Of a stretch of DNA of 64,000 nucleotides, positions 28,601 to 40,355 are shown one piece after another. The notes under the pieces are model-generated. The model was given only the letters and a program-made list of their open reading frames with translations, made no database searches and was not told the DNA's origin. This DNA comes from Hydnum rufescens UP504 (lineage: Eukaryota > Basidiomycota > Agaricomycetes > Cantharellales > Hydnaceae). Made by a program: the position numbers and the translations under genes. The stretch's first letter is position 1; every line of letters starts with the position of its first letter. The stretch is taken from the NCBI GenBank assembly GCA_014904985.1, contig MU128939.1, forward strand, positions 305,098-369,097, written 5' to 3'.

Positions 28601-31321
28601 ATGCCTTGGATATATCTGCTCACAAGAACATTCGCTCTCTAGATCCGTCGAGCGGAGACTGAAAGAGAATGAATTGTTGGGTTCCAATCCAAGCACACGG
28701 AACGATCGACATACCACCCAAGCCACGGATATCGGGGGCTAATGGAATCCTCAGTCATATACAACCAAATAGTGGGGGATGTTGATCAGTGCTTACCCTT
28801 CTGTCCACACGATTTACGATTCCTTGACGACTCGCTGGGTCGCCAAAGTTGGAGAAGGAGACGAGGGAACCAGGCTGATCGCACCAGATGCGTTCCTTAG
28901 CAGATCATCCACAAACGGGTCAATGAAGTACTCTTGCCAGGATGGTATTTGCCGTGCCGTTGGAGTTGTTAGCCATAGATGATAAAGTGAAGGGAGTCTG
29001 ATGAAAAGGAGCACTCCGTACGGTGTTATTCATTCCCTAATATTTGGCTTAGTAGATATGAAAGGGCGTGGGCAGAGTTCAACAATGCGTGGCAGGCATG
29101 GAGGCGGGCCCTGAAGCAGGGGAAGTGCAAAGACGTAATAGATAGGAACACCGTGGGCCTGGTGCTGTGATCTGGAGATGATGTTTTGAGGAGAGTGGAC
29201 AGACTTGACATATTTTCGGGCATGTCGCACTCCACATACACATAGATGGGGGCAGGCCTTGATTGGGGTGTCGGCTAATGTTTCTTGGAGATCCATATTC
29301 GCAGAAAGGACAAAAAAACTCAAGTACTCATGGATGGAGCGTTAGTTCTTGAATAATATCATTTACCGCGGAGTGTTAAGCCTCAGGCAAACACGGTACC
29401 GGGGCTATCCATAAGCCCCAAGCGCGCGACTCTAATATTGGTGTTGAGATCGACAATAAACGAGATACACAGACACGAGTTGCAAGATATGAGCGAGAGA
29501 AGAGAACAAGGTGTGATTGAGTAGAAAACTCTAAAAAAAGACGAATCAGCTGGAACACGGGTCAATGGGGTGCAGTACACCCGATGGACCCTGCCAGCCC
29601 GTTCGCAAGAAACAGATCTCAGGGAATGGGACAGATTGCCGCCCAGATTTGACCTCGTTGGTAGCTGCAGCCTGTTATGGAGAACGGAGGAATCATCTGG
29701 TCTGATGTCGGCTCATACCGTCATTGCGGAAAGCGCAAGGTCTGTTCTGGAATGCAAACCTTGCTAGTGAATTGTCCGCGTACAAGTGACCACTGGCCTA
29801 TCGCGGCTTGATGCACGCCCGAGGGCGTCTAACGCTCCCCAATAACTACCTAGGCGCCATAGCGTATCGTCAACCGTCCCATCTCGCACTCTCTCCCATG
29901 TATCCTCTGGAACCAACCCACAATATCAACTCCAGGCCAAGTTCTTCGGTATTGCGGATATGCCAATGCGAACACTAGTACACTGTGTTCGAAAAGACGC
30001 CCTTGCAATACGGAAGTACTGGGCCTGTGTGAGGTGACCTCGGGGGGTGTACACTAGGAAAACAGGACATCATCTAGAGCTCTTACCGTGCTTTAGAGGC
30101 TCTAGAGGAGTGCTCCACAGTGCTTTGGATGCTGTGGATGCTCCCGAGTCCCAGAGTTTCTGGAGCTCTTCCATCCGTATTCCCTGAGGTAGTTCGAGTA
30201 AAGTCGGCCTCTTTCGCATGTCTAAACATCGTCAAAACCTGAAGTCTTGGCCACCCTCGCAAAGTCGTCATAGCTGAACGCCGCTAGCACGTCTGAGCAT
30301 CTTGAATGTGATATTCCGAGAATAGTAATACATACGGTGCGTACCTTCATGCGGTTTCACTATGGAAGATTGCCTGAATCAGAGGTGCAATGGTCCTTGA
30401 TAATAGTGGCAAACGAGTCCGTCTGTCGAATTTTTGGAGTCTTGCAGTGATATAACCACACAGCCCTGATCAGCGTGTACCGACCTGACGCATCTCTGAG
30501 ACGCTAAGAAACCCCAACGACCCTAGATCCTATATTATGTTGCATGCCGATGTTGGCAAACCCATTCGCTTGCCCCCTTAGGGCGATCTAGCATCCTCGG
30601 TGTTTCGTGGACATGCAGATCCTCCGTAACGATAGACAGAGCTTGCTTATCTCGGATGCCAGTGAGTTTCCGAGAGCAAAAGGGGCCGCTCCTTGATGTT
30701 TTTCAGTGGTTTCGTGACGAAGGTGTGCCGAAAGTTGATCCACCAGGCAAGCCGCGAATCAACGTGGCATCCCGCCACCCACTTCTTTCGGGGCAAACTA
30801 ATCTTTTGCCGAATCCAGGAGATCCTACGCCGCACATCTGGCCCTGAACTAGGATGTTGCTACAGACTGCAGCAGTGATCGAGGCGCTGGCCGGGCTTTC
30901 GCGTTTGGCCCCACAGAGCGAACCGTCTTTGTCGTGTCGCCCCCCTCGTGTAACGTGGGTGGAGAAGCCACCTGCTCCCGTGCTGTCGGGTCGGCTGACC
31001 CCTCAATGTTCCGGTAACTTGGCCCAGCTGTTGACATTTTGCCTGTCCCTTCTGGAACTAGTATTTCCATTTGAATCTCTTTGCTGGGGTCAAGTTACCA
31101 TAATATCTCTCCTTATCGAGCCGCAGGGGGATTCTCATGATAATAATCCTTACCAACGTTCACTCGCAGATTACTCGGGCGGTTAGGCTACCACATGCAT
31201 TGTCATCGAGATCACCGCGGCTGGGACCTCGCCGACGTCCTATTGTTTGTTGTTTGTTGTCTCAATATACATTGCTGTGCACTGAAGTCAAAACATCCTT
31301 CCACTGATTCCCGGCTACGAA
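22641..31321. other. Gene-poor 8.7 kb block
   Basis: No exon with a recognisable domain is found on either strand in this long stretch, although genes sit every 2-4 kb elsewhere. The longest open frames (up to 158 codons, for example 25178-25654 on the minus strand and 23037-23318 on the plus strand) have no family features and overlap other frames. No LTR ends, terminal inverted repeats, RNA genes or centromere-like arrays could be identified by eye. It may be decayed mobile DNA or a region with long non-coding transcripts; the sequence alone does not decide. Confidence 0.45.
28392..28450 (+). repeat. G-rich low-complexity tract
   Basis: The plus strand has many runs of three to six G within 60 bases, a composition able to form G-quadruplexes. 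It lies in the gene-poor block with no gene next to it. Confidence 0.7.
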
Positions 31322-32809
31322 TCAATCGTATTTGCCTTTCCCCGTCCCAAAGTTGGAGCCTACTTTTTTTAGTAAGAACTCCCCATAAGTGACGGGTGTG
31401 TAAAGCTTCATTTGGCCCATTTCATGGGGATGTGCACTAACCGACACTTCTCGTCGGGTATTAATTTCCTGTACTCGGAGCGCGGCGGGCAGGGGCTTCA
31501 CCAATGCATCGAAATTCGGTTCGAAGAAGAATGGGATGGATACTCTACACAGTCGAGGGTCCCAAGATTCGTCATTGACCGGCCATCAAGACGAGACATC
31601 TAGATAAGGTGTCTCACCGATAGTTCTCCCCGCGATGAATGACACGATGCAAGGTACTTTTGTACAGTCCATGCGACCAGATTTCCCACATTTCGCCGAT
31701 GTTGACAACTATACAACCTGGTATGGGATCCGCGTTGATCCATTCACCCTTCCGTGTGCCATCAGGCTTTGGAGTTGTTCGAAAAACCTGCAATGCGGAG
31801 GGTGTTGGATCTGCATGGAGGAATCTTTACGATTCACAGTTAGCTTTTTTCGATGGCGCCGGCGACAAGCTTGAATCTCACGTAAGGCATCCATAATCCC
31901 TGAAAGTGGGAGGGTCACACATCAGCAACCATTTAAATTTATTTCTGAAGAAACCGCCGACTTGTGAGCGCCGCACGAAAATCCATCGTGGTCGTCAGGC
32001 AATCGCGGGTAGCCAATGACGCGTAGCACCCAGAAACTGTCGTCTACTTGACTGCGAAGATCCAGCCACTCCTCGGCCCTCATGCCCAAACCGGCGGCCA
32101 TCCTATATTGCATTGAACGACACCATTTATCCCGCTGGTCCGTAAGCGGCACGGTCCAAAACAACGCATTGAAAATCCACTCACGCTTCCATGAGGATTA
32201 ATCCAAGCTGTTTCATTTTGTCTATCCATTTCTCGTATTGATGCTGGAGTCCTGGAACGGAAGGCCATTGATTGACACCCCAGAGTGGTCGTGTCGGATT
32301 AGGATCAGACACTGGGGCGTAGAAATCGAGCCCTTCGTGACTGCACAAATGTAGTCGACGAGTTCATCGTCATCCGGTCAAGTCAAATTCAAAAAGTAAA
32401 TGGGTCTGGGGTCACCTGTCTGGTTTCCCTTGAGTAACATTCTCGTTTAAGCGTTGATACCCTATAGTTGGGGTTGCGCACGGCAAAAGTGTAGAGTACG
32501 TACGGAGACAAGTCAAAAATTTATCGCGCGAAGATCAAGAGCCGAAGTCTGACCTCGAGCACCATCCTGCTTCGAGATTGAGATCTTGTCCTTCTCGACC
32601 TGGGGGAGCTCAAAGAACTGCCGTGCTAGCCTTTCTAGCTCTGTTGTTTCTTCAAGAGAGACGAAATCTGAGATATCTAGATAGAAGAACCCATATTCGA
32701 CGCAAGCCGAGTGCAGAGCTTGGGATATTTCCCTTCGACGAACATCGTTATCGGGTCCAGAAGACGTAGGAAGCCAAGGAGTTATCGATACCAAAGGGAG
32801 TGTACTCAT
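31322..32809 (-). CDS. 2-oxoglutarate/Fe(II)-dependent oxygenase (isopenicillin N synthase-like)
   Basis: Soluble oxygenase that couples oxidation of a small molecule to decarboxylation of 2-oxoglutarate; the substrate is unknown. Seven exons (32809-32554, 32461-32416, 32340-32185, 32102-31962, 31899-31882, 31824-31618, 31544-31322) join in phase to 348 residues, the usual length. The N-terminal DIOX_N part reads LVSITPWL and VEYGFFYLDISDFVS. Then come the YQRLNENVTQGKPD motif, EGLDFYAPVSDPNPTRPLWG, the facial triad His199-x-Asp201 (AHKDYGCLT) and distal His265 (STLHRVIH), and Arg275-x-Ser277 for 2-oxoglutarate binding. Exon 5 is only 18 nt and carries Asp201. Neighbours give no hint of a pathway: there is no synthase or regulator gene next to it, so membership of a biosynthetic cluster is not supported. 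Confidence 0.93.
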
Positions 32810-33342
32810 TGAGATTGGCTTGTCAAGAATCGCTCAAGGGGTAACGATATCCCAGAAAAGGGAGCCGGATAACGGGGGGATGAGATGGGGGATGGTGTAG
32901 AGCAACTCTTCGCAAAGGCTGAGGGGTTCGAGATGATATTTTACGTCAAGGCCACCGACGAGAGGCGCTCGCTTAGTGAGGCACACTTTCTTATCTAATT
33001 TGACAGATTGGTCAATCCATAGAGACTAAATAGCTGCTACTTTAAGAAACGAACCCACTGCACTGTATCCAATTTTCCTAAATATTGAGGGTGCCTTTAC
33101 GATTGAGGGCGTTGGAGCGAGCTTCAGTGGACGGACATTGCCGTATCGTGCGCCACTTCTGGCTGCCCCCTACATAGTGTACAAGATCCCACGCATCCAT
33201 CGCCCTCTCGTCGTCGATGCCGTCTCCCAATGTCGCTACTCCTCTGAACTTCGAGGATTATCGCGAGATGAAATGTCCCCGGTCTCTATTGGCGGAGTAA
33301 ATCCGCAGTCAAGTCTGATCGGCCCTAGTGTCGCAGGCACCG

Positions 33343-33436
33343 ACGGAGCATCGGAGGTACCGCCGGAGCATCGGAGGTGCCGGGAGTGTCGGAGGTGCCG
33401 GCGGAGTATTGGAGGCGTCGACGGACCGTCGGAGGT
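33343..33436. repeat. Degenerate GGAG-GGTGCC minisatellite
   Basis: About five imperfect copies of an 18-21 bp GC-rich unit (consensus close to GGAGTATCGGAGGTGCCGGC) lie head to tail. The plus-strand frame through it is open (33138-33716), but its product is only a periodic Arg/Gly/Cys-rich stretch and is not a recognisable protein. Confidence 0.7.
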
Positions 33437-33753
33437 AGCGACTCGGACGTCAGCCGACAAATGCGGCATCCCATCGGCGCTTCCAGTTATCCCTGCATTG
33501 TCCTCCTCTGCAATCTATTGCCCACAAACCCCTATATTTACTGTGCATACACTGTGTAAATACCCAGCTGATTTGTACCCGCCGACCACATCTTCCTACA
33601 GTCTCGTTCGCAATGGCAACGTGCCATCGCTGAGAATATTTTTTCTATTGTCGGCATTGTTCAATTGGCACGACTTGCCCACCACCCGCCTTATCTGCCT
33701 CAGTCAGGCCTACTGAATATGCCTCCAAAGCGAAACGCAACTAAATTGATTGA

Positions 33754-35380
33754 TTAACTCTTTTTCAATTTGCCGAGGAACCTCGACAATCCTATCCAAC
33801 CCAGAATACGTTGCCATAACTCCCCACCAACGTCTGAATCTACTTCCACGGGCCCAGCAAGAATTTCAGCCTCGGTGACCTTTGCATCGTCGGTATTCCC
33901 GAGCCCTCCAAGCGCCCCCGCTCCGTCCACGACAGCTGTGATCTTGCTCAGGGCCATTACTCCCATCCCTAGCACAGCGCAGAGACTTCCCACAGCCGAG
34001 ACGGTGATCTGGATGATGCTCGTTGCGGCCCAACCCGCCGGAAGCACGGCAGTGAGGAGCGGATTGACCGAGGCAAGGAGCGCCGAGAGTGCAAGAAGGC
34101 TTCCCAGCGCCGCGTTGCTTTCTCGCACGAGGTTTGATATCTTGGCGCCTACGACACTCTCCGCCTTCTCATCGGGCCTACATAGTATTCCCGTTAGACC
34201 GCAGCAACTACCAGGCGGGTCTCGCAACCTACGAGAATCGAGGCAATCTCTTTGGGACTAGATGCTCTGGGGCAATTATTCGCTCGACGAAGAATTGCCG
34301 CTGAGAGATTAAAGGGCGACCTTCTGTGACAATTATGGTATCCAAGGAAGAACCAGATGCCACGAGCGGGTCTATGGGCAATAATCCACTTGGCAGTAAG
34401 CCCATATCAAGCGCCAGATATCACAACCAAGCGTACTAGCGTTAACTGCTCCATATCCTGCGCAGAGATATGCAGACCAGGCGGTCCTAATCGTGAAAGG
34501 GGCTGCGGAATTGCAGAGTGTCTTGAGCTCGCGTCCCGTGAGTTCTAGTTCCCATTCGAATCGCAAGTTTGGGAACCGCTGGCGGAGGTAAACTGTAGCT
34601 GGGGAAACAGATACGCCCTCCGCACTCTCAGTTTGCTCTCTGATCTTCGAGCTGGGTGTGATGGTGCGCCATGCTAATATGAGAGGAGATATGAATACTC
34701 AAACCGTGACCAGCTGTATATGCAGAATGTGTCACCTGCCGTCGCGTCGAATGCGCTGAGGAAAATAGGCGCGCGTCGTGAAATTTCGGCGTCGTCGTAT
34801 TCCGACACGGGCACTTGGACCAACGTCAGCAATTATCACTTGCTCGGCCAAGTGTTCATAATGTACAGAGGGAATCCACCAAGAGGTCATGAATAGTGGT
34901 CGATACTTCGGTTGGACTGGATGTTTCTGATATTATCCCGCGCGAGGCAGAAATTCGCTCCAAATCGCTATCACTGATCTCGACCGTGACACCCCGGATG
35001 CATAGCAGGGTTCGCCTGTTTTCACACGAATAAACAGCATGCGCGGTTGCTGCCTGGGAGGCCGAATTCCAGGACCTTCAGGACATAGACCGGCGGTGAA
35101 GAACAGTGTGCTCACAAGCTTTAGCAATTTGTAACCATTCGTCGAGACATTGCCGACTTCAACCATCCTCACAGCACACTCTGGTTGATGAAGCGAATTC
35201 GACGCGGTAGCAAAGAACTCTGAGAGCCAGTCAAAGATTACGCATACAGTTTTCTTCTCTTTTCAATCGGAGAAGAGGTTCCTGACAGCTGTCATCAACC
35301 TGATCGAGCCCTTTGTCCAAGTCAAATACAGCCACTTGCAGCCCATTTGCAATGGAATCTGATCCTGAGGAGGCTAGCGA
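33754..35380 (-). CDS. Unrecognised protein with two C-terminal membrane segments
   Basis: I do not recognise the family. Exons can be joined by good splice signals. The last exon (to the stop at 33754) has two hydrophobic segments, ALGSLLALSALLASVNPLL and IIQITVSAVGSLCAVLGMG, followed by a short hydrophilic tail ending LKKS. Before it, in order from the 5' side, come exons reading ANGLQVAVFDLDKGLDQ (from 35300 upward), DWLSEFFATASNSLHQPE, RGVTVEISDSDLERISASRG, VPVSEYDDAEISRRAP, ATVYLRQRFPNLRFEWELEL and LDTIIVTEGRPLISQRQFF. The intron near 34170-34220 ends in a clean CTAAC branch plus TAG acceptor. The C-terminal topology suggests a tail-anchored membrane protein with a cytosolic globular part. 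The start and some junctions are not resolved, so the right boundary is approximate. Confidence 0.5.
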
Positions 35381-35770
35381 GTTTGTATATGTATTTGTTT
35401 GCTCGTCTGGCGAACACTTTGATTGGCATGGTCGTGTGAGAGATTGCGAAGCAATTGCCTCACCAATCTCGGTGCGTGAGAGCCACAGATATGACTGTGC
35501 ACCCCAAACAGGCGGTGCGAAAGCCAGTCATATAATATCTAACAAGATCATGCACTATCACCCCGATCAGCGCCGGCGGACTGCCCCTGGTTTGTTGGCC
35601 TTATATTTCTTGTACCATACTATACTGGAGAGAACCAAGGAAAACAGTGGGCAGTGGCAAAACAAGCAACACCGCAGCCTCCTTGGCACGGCCGAATTTC
35701 ACCTCTGGTCCGCATTTGGAGCCCTTTATGTGAGGCCACAGGGTCTCGTGATCGTCATTCAAAATTCGCT

Positions 35771-37574
35771 CTATGACAAACTAGCCCCAACTAGGGACCT
35801 GGGGGCACAGACTCCATCCTTGGTAATGATGCGATGCACGGAACCTGTCGCTGCATCCACCCACGCTGCATCCCGATTTTGAAGTGTCGTGAAGCCTGAC
35901 ATCAGGGGCGAATTAGACCCCATTCAGTGTACCAGGTAGTGAACTCACTGGGTTGAATAGCCTCCCAGATCTTCTTCTTCGGGTTCAGCTGTGGGAGTGG
36001 GAGGGCATCTACCCAAGTTTTAACGTAACAGATGAGAAATCGAACTCGGGGGGCGGCAAGATGATGTCGCAGACGGACCTTGATATTTCTCGCCCTCAAA
36101 GAAGACGCGTTCTCCTGGTTTGGATCCTGGTGGTGGCTCTACGAATTCGATTCCGCCATCTTTCCCCTCTTTAGATGATGCCTACGCAAATAATCAGTCA
36201 AGGAGGACTGAATATCAATACCTCACGCACACAAAGCACCATTGCAAAGCTTTTGATGCCACGCATGTTTGCGGGCTTAAGATTGGCCTATTAGAGACCC
36301 ATAGAGGATCCCGGAAGTCAGAAGATAGCCAAGTCGATGTCGAGTTTCGGGACACCATACTACGACGATAATTGTACGGTCCTGCATCTGCTCGATCGGA
36401 ATATAGTTCACTAGGCCAGAGACAACGGTCCGCGGGCCAGTTTCTTCTCCGATATCGATTTGCTGGCATCACGATCGCCAATTAGAGCTGGTGTTCGTCG
36501 ACACCGAAGTCTCAAACGTACCTCGACGTATAGACCATCGGCATCTGGATGCCGAGCCACTAGACAACGAAAGAACATGAGCCATCATATCAAGCCAGCC
36601 AAAATGACCATTGGCGAACCTTGTACAATTTTCCCTACACGGAGGTCAATCATAGAAGGTAATGGATCCCCAGAATCACTCGTTGCTGGAGGAGGCGCGC
36701 CACCTTTGCTCTTATTGTTATTTGCAGGTGCAAGTGCGTCTTTCTTGACAGGCTTCTCCTTCTTTTCCTTCTTCCCGGCTTTCTGATCAGAATTCACAGG
36801 ATCAGAGTTCGCAGGCTTAGCCTCAGATGGTAGAGGAACCACGGGGGGTGCCGTGGGTGCCGGGGAAGAGGCAGAGGTAGGGATAGACTGCGTCGCTTCT
36901 TTTGCTGGCTTATCTTTCTTTTTCTCTTTGGGGGCTTCAGCGAGCCGCTCGATCTTTGGTGCGTTCTCGAAATCAAAGGACACTGCAGGGAATGTGTGTA
37001 GAGATCGGACCGAGAGGAGATTTTGGAGGTGATCAAAGTATCGTATGATAGATGGGTATGCATAAGTTTTGGGTGGTGATAGTTTAGCCTGCGAGTAGTA
37101 GAGTAGGATCATATCGAAGGGCGGCTAGAGAATATGAACATACTACTGAAGCATGTAAGGTACCATATAGCGAAATATCGGCTACCGTTGGGGATGTTCC
37201 AACTAGGTATGTCTTGGAAGATAATGTTTCATCAAGATGCTATGCACACGAAACATCAGAGTCATTCCCCATCTGGACAGCCGCCGATTCCAAAACTTCA
37301 CCTTCAGATCCGCCGAATTTGAGATTTTCAGGCTGGATACTTTCGATAACCATTCCGATAATTCAGCGGATTCCTGGTCTGCATTGCCAAAAGCAGCATT
37401 GTCGCGTGCTGCAGTACGCACAAATTCTTGTAGGCTGGCGGATAGTTTCGACAGCAGATTCGACGTCGACATCGCAGAGAATGTTTTCAAATAAGAACGT
37501 CTTAAACCAGATGCAGTAGAGGTGGTGGGCACTGTGCGGATAGAAGATCGAAGCAAGAAAGACCTTTGCAGCAT
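35771..37574 (-). CDS. ARC1: Arc1/AIMP1-type aminoacyl-tRNA synthetase cofactor with OB-fold tRNA-binding domain
   Basis: Cofactor that binds tRNA and docks to methionyl- and glutamyl-tRNA synthetases. The N-terminus is the GST-like docking domain (LLSKLSASLQEFVRTAA, SSKTYLVGTSPTVADISLYG, KTYAYPSIIRYFDHLQ). A Lys/Pro/Ala-rich linker follows. The C-terminal tRNA-binding domain has MIDLRVGKIVQ, ARHPDADGLYVE, DIGEETGPRTVVSGLVNYIP, ANLKPANMRGIKSFAMVL, IEFVEPPPGSK, LNPKKKIWEAIQP and ends KDGVCAPRSLVGASLS at the TAG at 35771. Introns lie at all the usual family positions. The first in-frame ATG is at 37574. It is followed by 34 residues rich in Arg/Ser/Thr without acidic residues, then a second ATG (MSTSN) at the family's usual start, so the extension may be a mitochondrial presequence. 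The gene follows the Bor1 gene by about 200 bp on the same strand. Confidence 0.92.
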
Positions 37575-37773
37575 ACACGGGGTTTGCCGATGAGTAAATT
37601 ATGTAAATTCTCTTTCCCTTTTCTTAAGCGCCCGACGCTTCTTCGGAGTAAATCCACAAATTATTTGAGATGAGATTGGGGGCACGAGCGCAGCCAGGAT
37701 ATAATAGAAGATATATTGTCAATGCATGTGAGGTTTCGAAGGGATTTCTATCATACAAGCTCTGTATCGCTGA

Positions 37774-40355
37774 TCACTTCCGTCGTGAAAATGACGCACT
37801 CCCTCCAACAGAAGCCATTGTCTGTAGACAGCCAATGTTAAGTGTCAAATTCCCTCTATAGTTCTTTAAGGCGGACAATCCACTCACGAAAGCTGACGCA
37901 GTAGGTCCATCTAGAATCGCCAGTTCGTCATGCGTAAATGGAAGTCGTGGAATGACAAACATCCGGAGGGGGATCAAGAGGATAATGATAACAGGGAATC
38001 CAACGGCCGCTATCCACGGCAGGTAAGTTCCTATATGGCGAATCGCTAGAGGCGAGACACATACCGATCGTTTGGGTGATGGCCATGGTGGCGCCGAAGC
38101 CGAGAAGTTGTATAATCACGAAGAGGGCAATGCGCGACTTGCGCACCTTGTGCAATGGATCATTGGTGTCAGCAAGAGTAGGGTCACGAAGCAAGAATAA
38201 CATCTTGGCTGTGATTCCGCTAGTCTGGAGGGCGGCGGATCCCATGTACCAGCTGTGTAAGTGAACAAGCCCATGAAGAATTAGCTGAGCGTGGGCCAAT
38301 ATGGATAAAATGAATGGTTATGGAACACTTACAACAAGCCCGCAAGGACACCTAATTGAGAAAGCACGCATTAGATAATTTGAACGCCTCAATGGACGAC
38401 TCGAAGGCAATACCGACCTCGAGGAACAAGGTGAAGAACATGGAGGAAGGGCCCGGTCATCAAAACAAGACACAAAGAGCCTTGGATGAGATTAGAGACT
38501 CGTTGCTCGATTACTGCAATTGGCTGTCCATCGAGAGTGCTGTGGTGTGGCTTCTCGGCCTCAGACCCATGCTCTTCGTCTTCCCCCTTACGATGCCCCA
38601 AAACGACCAAGGACTGGGTATGGATCGGGGCCTGATAACATGAGATCAGAGGGCACTCAGCAGCTGAGCACAACGAAACCTACTTGGGGAATCAATCCAT
38701 TGGGTGCCGGGATTCCCAGAAGCCCTGCGATGAAAGTGGTGACGCCCAGTAAGAAGAGATCCCAATGAAAGCCGGGTGGCTTCCGTAATGGAAACTGAGA
38801 GCCCTGGGCTATAAGCGACTGACGAGTAGGCGCGAAAGTTCCACGTAAAGTGAGCTAGTTCATGGCACAGAATGAAGCGAGTGGAGTGTACTTACCGACA
38901 CATTATGATCGAACAAGAACAATATAGTAAGGATGATCCCAAACCTGATCCAATAACGTTTGCCTGAGGCTATATTTCTCGCATCGAAAATTGACAGGAC
39001 TCACGGAAATGCTACACCGACCCATTTCCCTTCTAATTGCCAAAATTCCACCAACCAGGCACGCCCATTTGCGGGTTCAAATGCGCCAGCAATTGGCAAG
39101 GTCGTGGGGTGCGACGTATTGAAACGTCCCCAATGTGCTGCCGCCGTGCCAGCGACCACCGTGATGGGCATTCCGTAGTCAGATAGAAATCTCCTGACCT
39201 TAAGCGACTCGGAGTTGAGCCCAAGCTAGTCAATATGTATGCGAAATCACGTACGAGACGATGGAAAAGTGTGGTTTTAGACAATGCAATGAATAAATGC
39301 GCAGTCACCAGGACAAGCAGAGCCAATATAATAGAGACGTAGGGGCCTTCCGGTGTTGACGTTGACGAAAGTCCGCCAAATTGCCTGGTGATGACTTGTA
39401 CGCCATACTGGAGATATACCTTTGAAGCAGCCAAGATTTAATAAGCGTCAAACAATATGTGCAAATAATGTCAGTACCCAAGAAACATAAAACCCGAACG
39501 TATCACATGAGAAAAGTGTGACATACTGCAAAAAGTTGCAGGCTGTTCGGTATAGAGGGTCAGAGCTTATGGGGTATCCTGAATATGAAACTTGAATGCT
39601 TTCCGTTGAAGACGGCGAGGACCCAATGCATGATCGCGCTCCAGAGGTAGACCCATCCGATGAAGAATAGGTAGTTTGGCGAATCCGGTCTACCTTCCAG
39701 AATGATATAAATGGTTCGGTTGAAGACTGTGATGGGCCCAGTGACCCCAGCTATACACAAAGGCTGGCCTCCAAGCATAGAAAATACGAATGCGGCCATG
39801 AAGGTCGACAGCAAAACTGAGAGCGGGCCCTACTAAATTTCCAAATACTTTCGATCATGATTTAAGGTCTCATACCTTCCGTAACACCATATTGAGCGGT
39901 GGTCTCAATGAGATCCAAGGAGAACGCAATACCAGGAAGAATGCTAAGCAAAACTCTCCAATTAGCACATAAGCTGGTGGAGAGGACAGAAATCCCACTG
40001 TACTTGGCAAAGAAAATCACGGTCGTGGCTGGCACGACGCTTGCATGATATCCATCAGTTGGTATTTATTGATCCCAAATAATGAGAAAAAAAAAGAGAC
40101 TTACCGGTAGTTCCACGCATCCGTCCAGTCAGAGACGTAAAATAGTGCACGAGAGCGTATATCATTCCACATCCCGGAGAGTGGCCTCCATCCTCTCACG
40201 AAGGATATAAACCTTCCTTCCTTTGCAGGTGCAGCCCCCGATGGGGTTGAGATTATGGACTCTCGTAAGGAAGTACGAGCCACAGAAGCAATCGAGTCTG
40301 TTGAGAACTGTGATGGCACAGGCCCTGTCCCGACACTGGGCTCCAATCCGATCAT
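37774..40355 (-). CDS. BOR1: Bor1-type borate/anion exporter (SLC4/HCO3 transporter family)
   Basis: Multi-pass plasma or vacuolar membrane exporter; yeast Bor1 exports borate and affects vacuole sorting. The N-terminal exon 40355-40105 ends FYVSDWTDAWNYR. It is followed by the small exon 40039-40004 (VVPATTVIFFA) and NILPGIAFSLDLIETTAQYG from 39943. Family signatures are LLSTFMAAFVFSMLGGQPL with IAGVTGPITVFNRTIY, a later STPEGPYVSIILALL region, LLGFGATMAITQTIG near 38080-38110 and IPLRMFVIPRLPFTHDELA with ILDGPTAS near the end. The last exon reads TMASVGGSASFSRRK and stops at 37774. The start ATG at 40355 lies in a frame that is open for the whole first exon, and no better upstream ATG is seen. 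Internal exon limits were only partly traced. Confidence 0.88.

Noticed and set aside
33138..33716. 192-codon plus-strand frame
   Set aside because: Its middle is only the translated minisatellite and the ends have no domain.
35313..35882. 189-codon plus-strand frame
   Set aside because: It is antisense to the Arc1-type 3' exon and to exons of the unrecognised gene, which have better coding evidence.
31322..40355. Biosynthetic gene cluster around the oxygenase
   Set aside because: Neighbours are an unrecognised membrane protein, a tRNA-synthetase cofactor and an anion exporter; no backbone enzyme or regulator is present.
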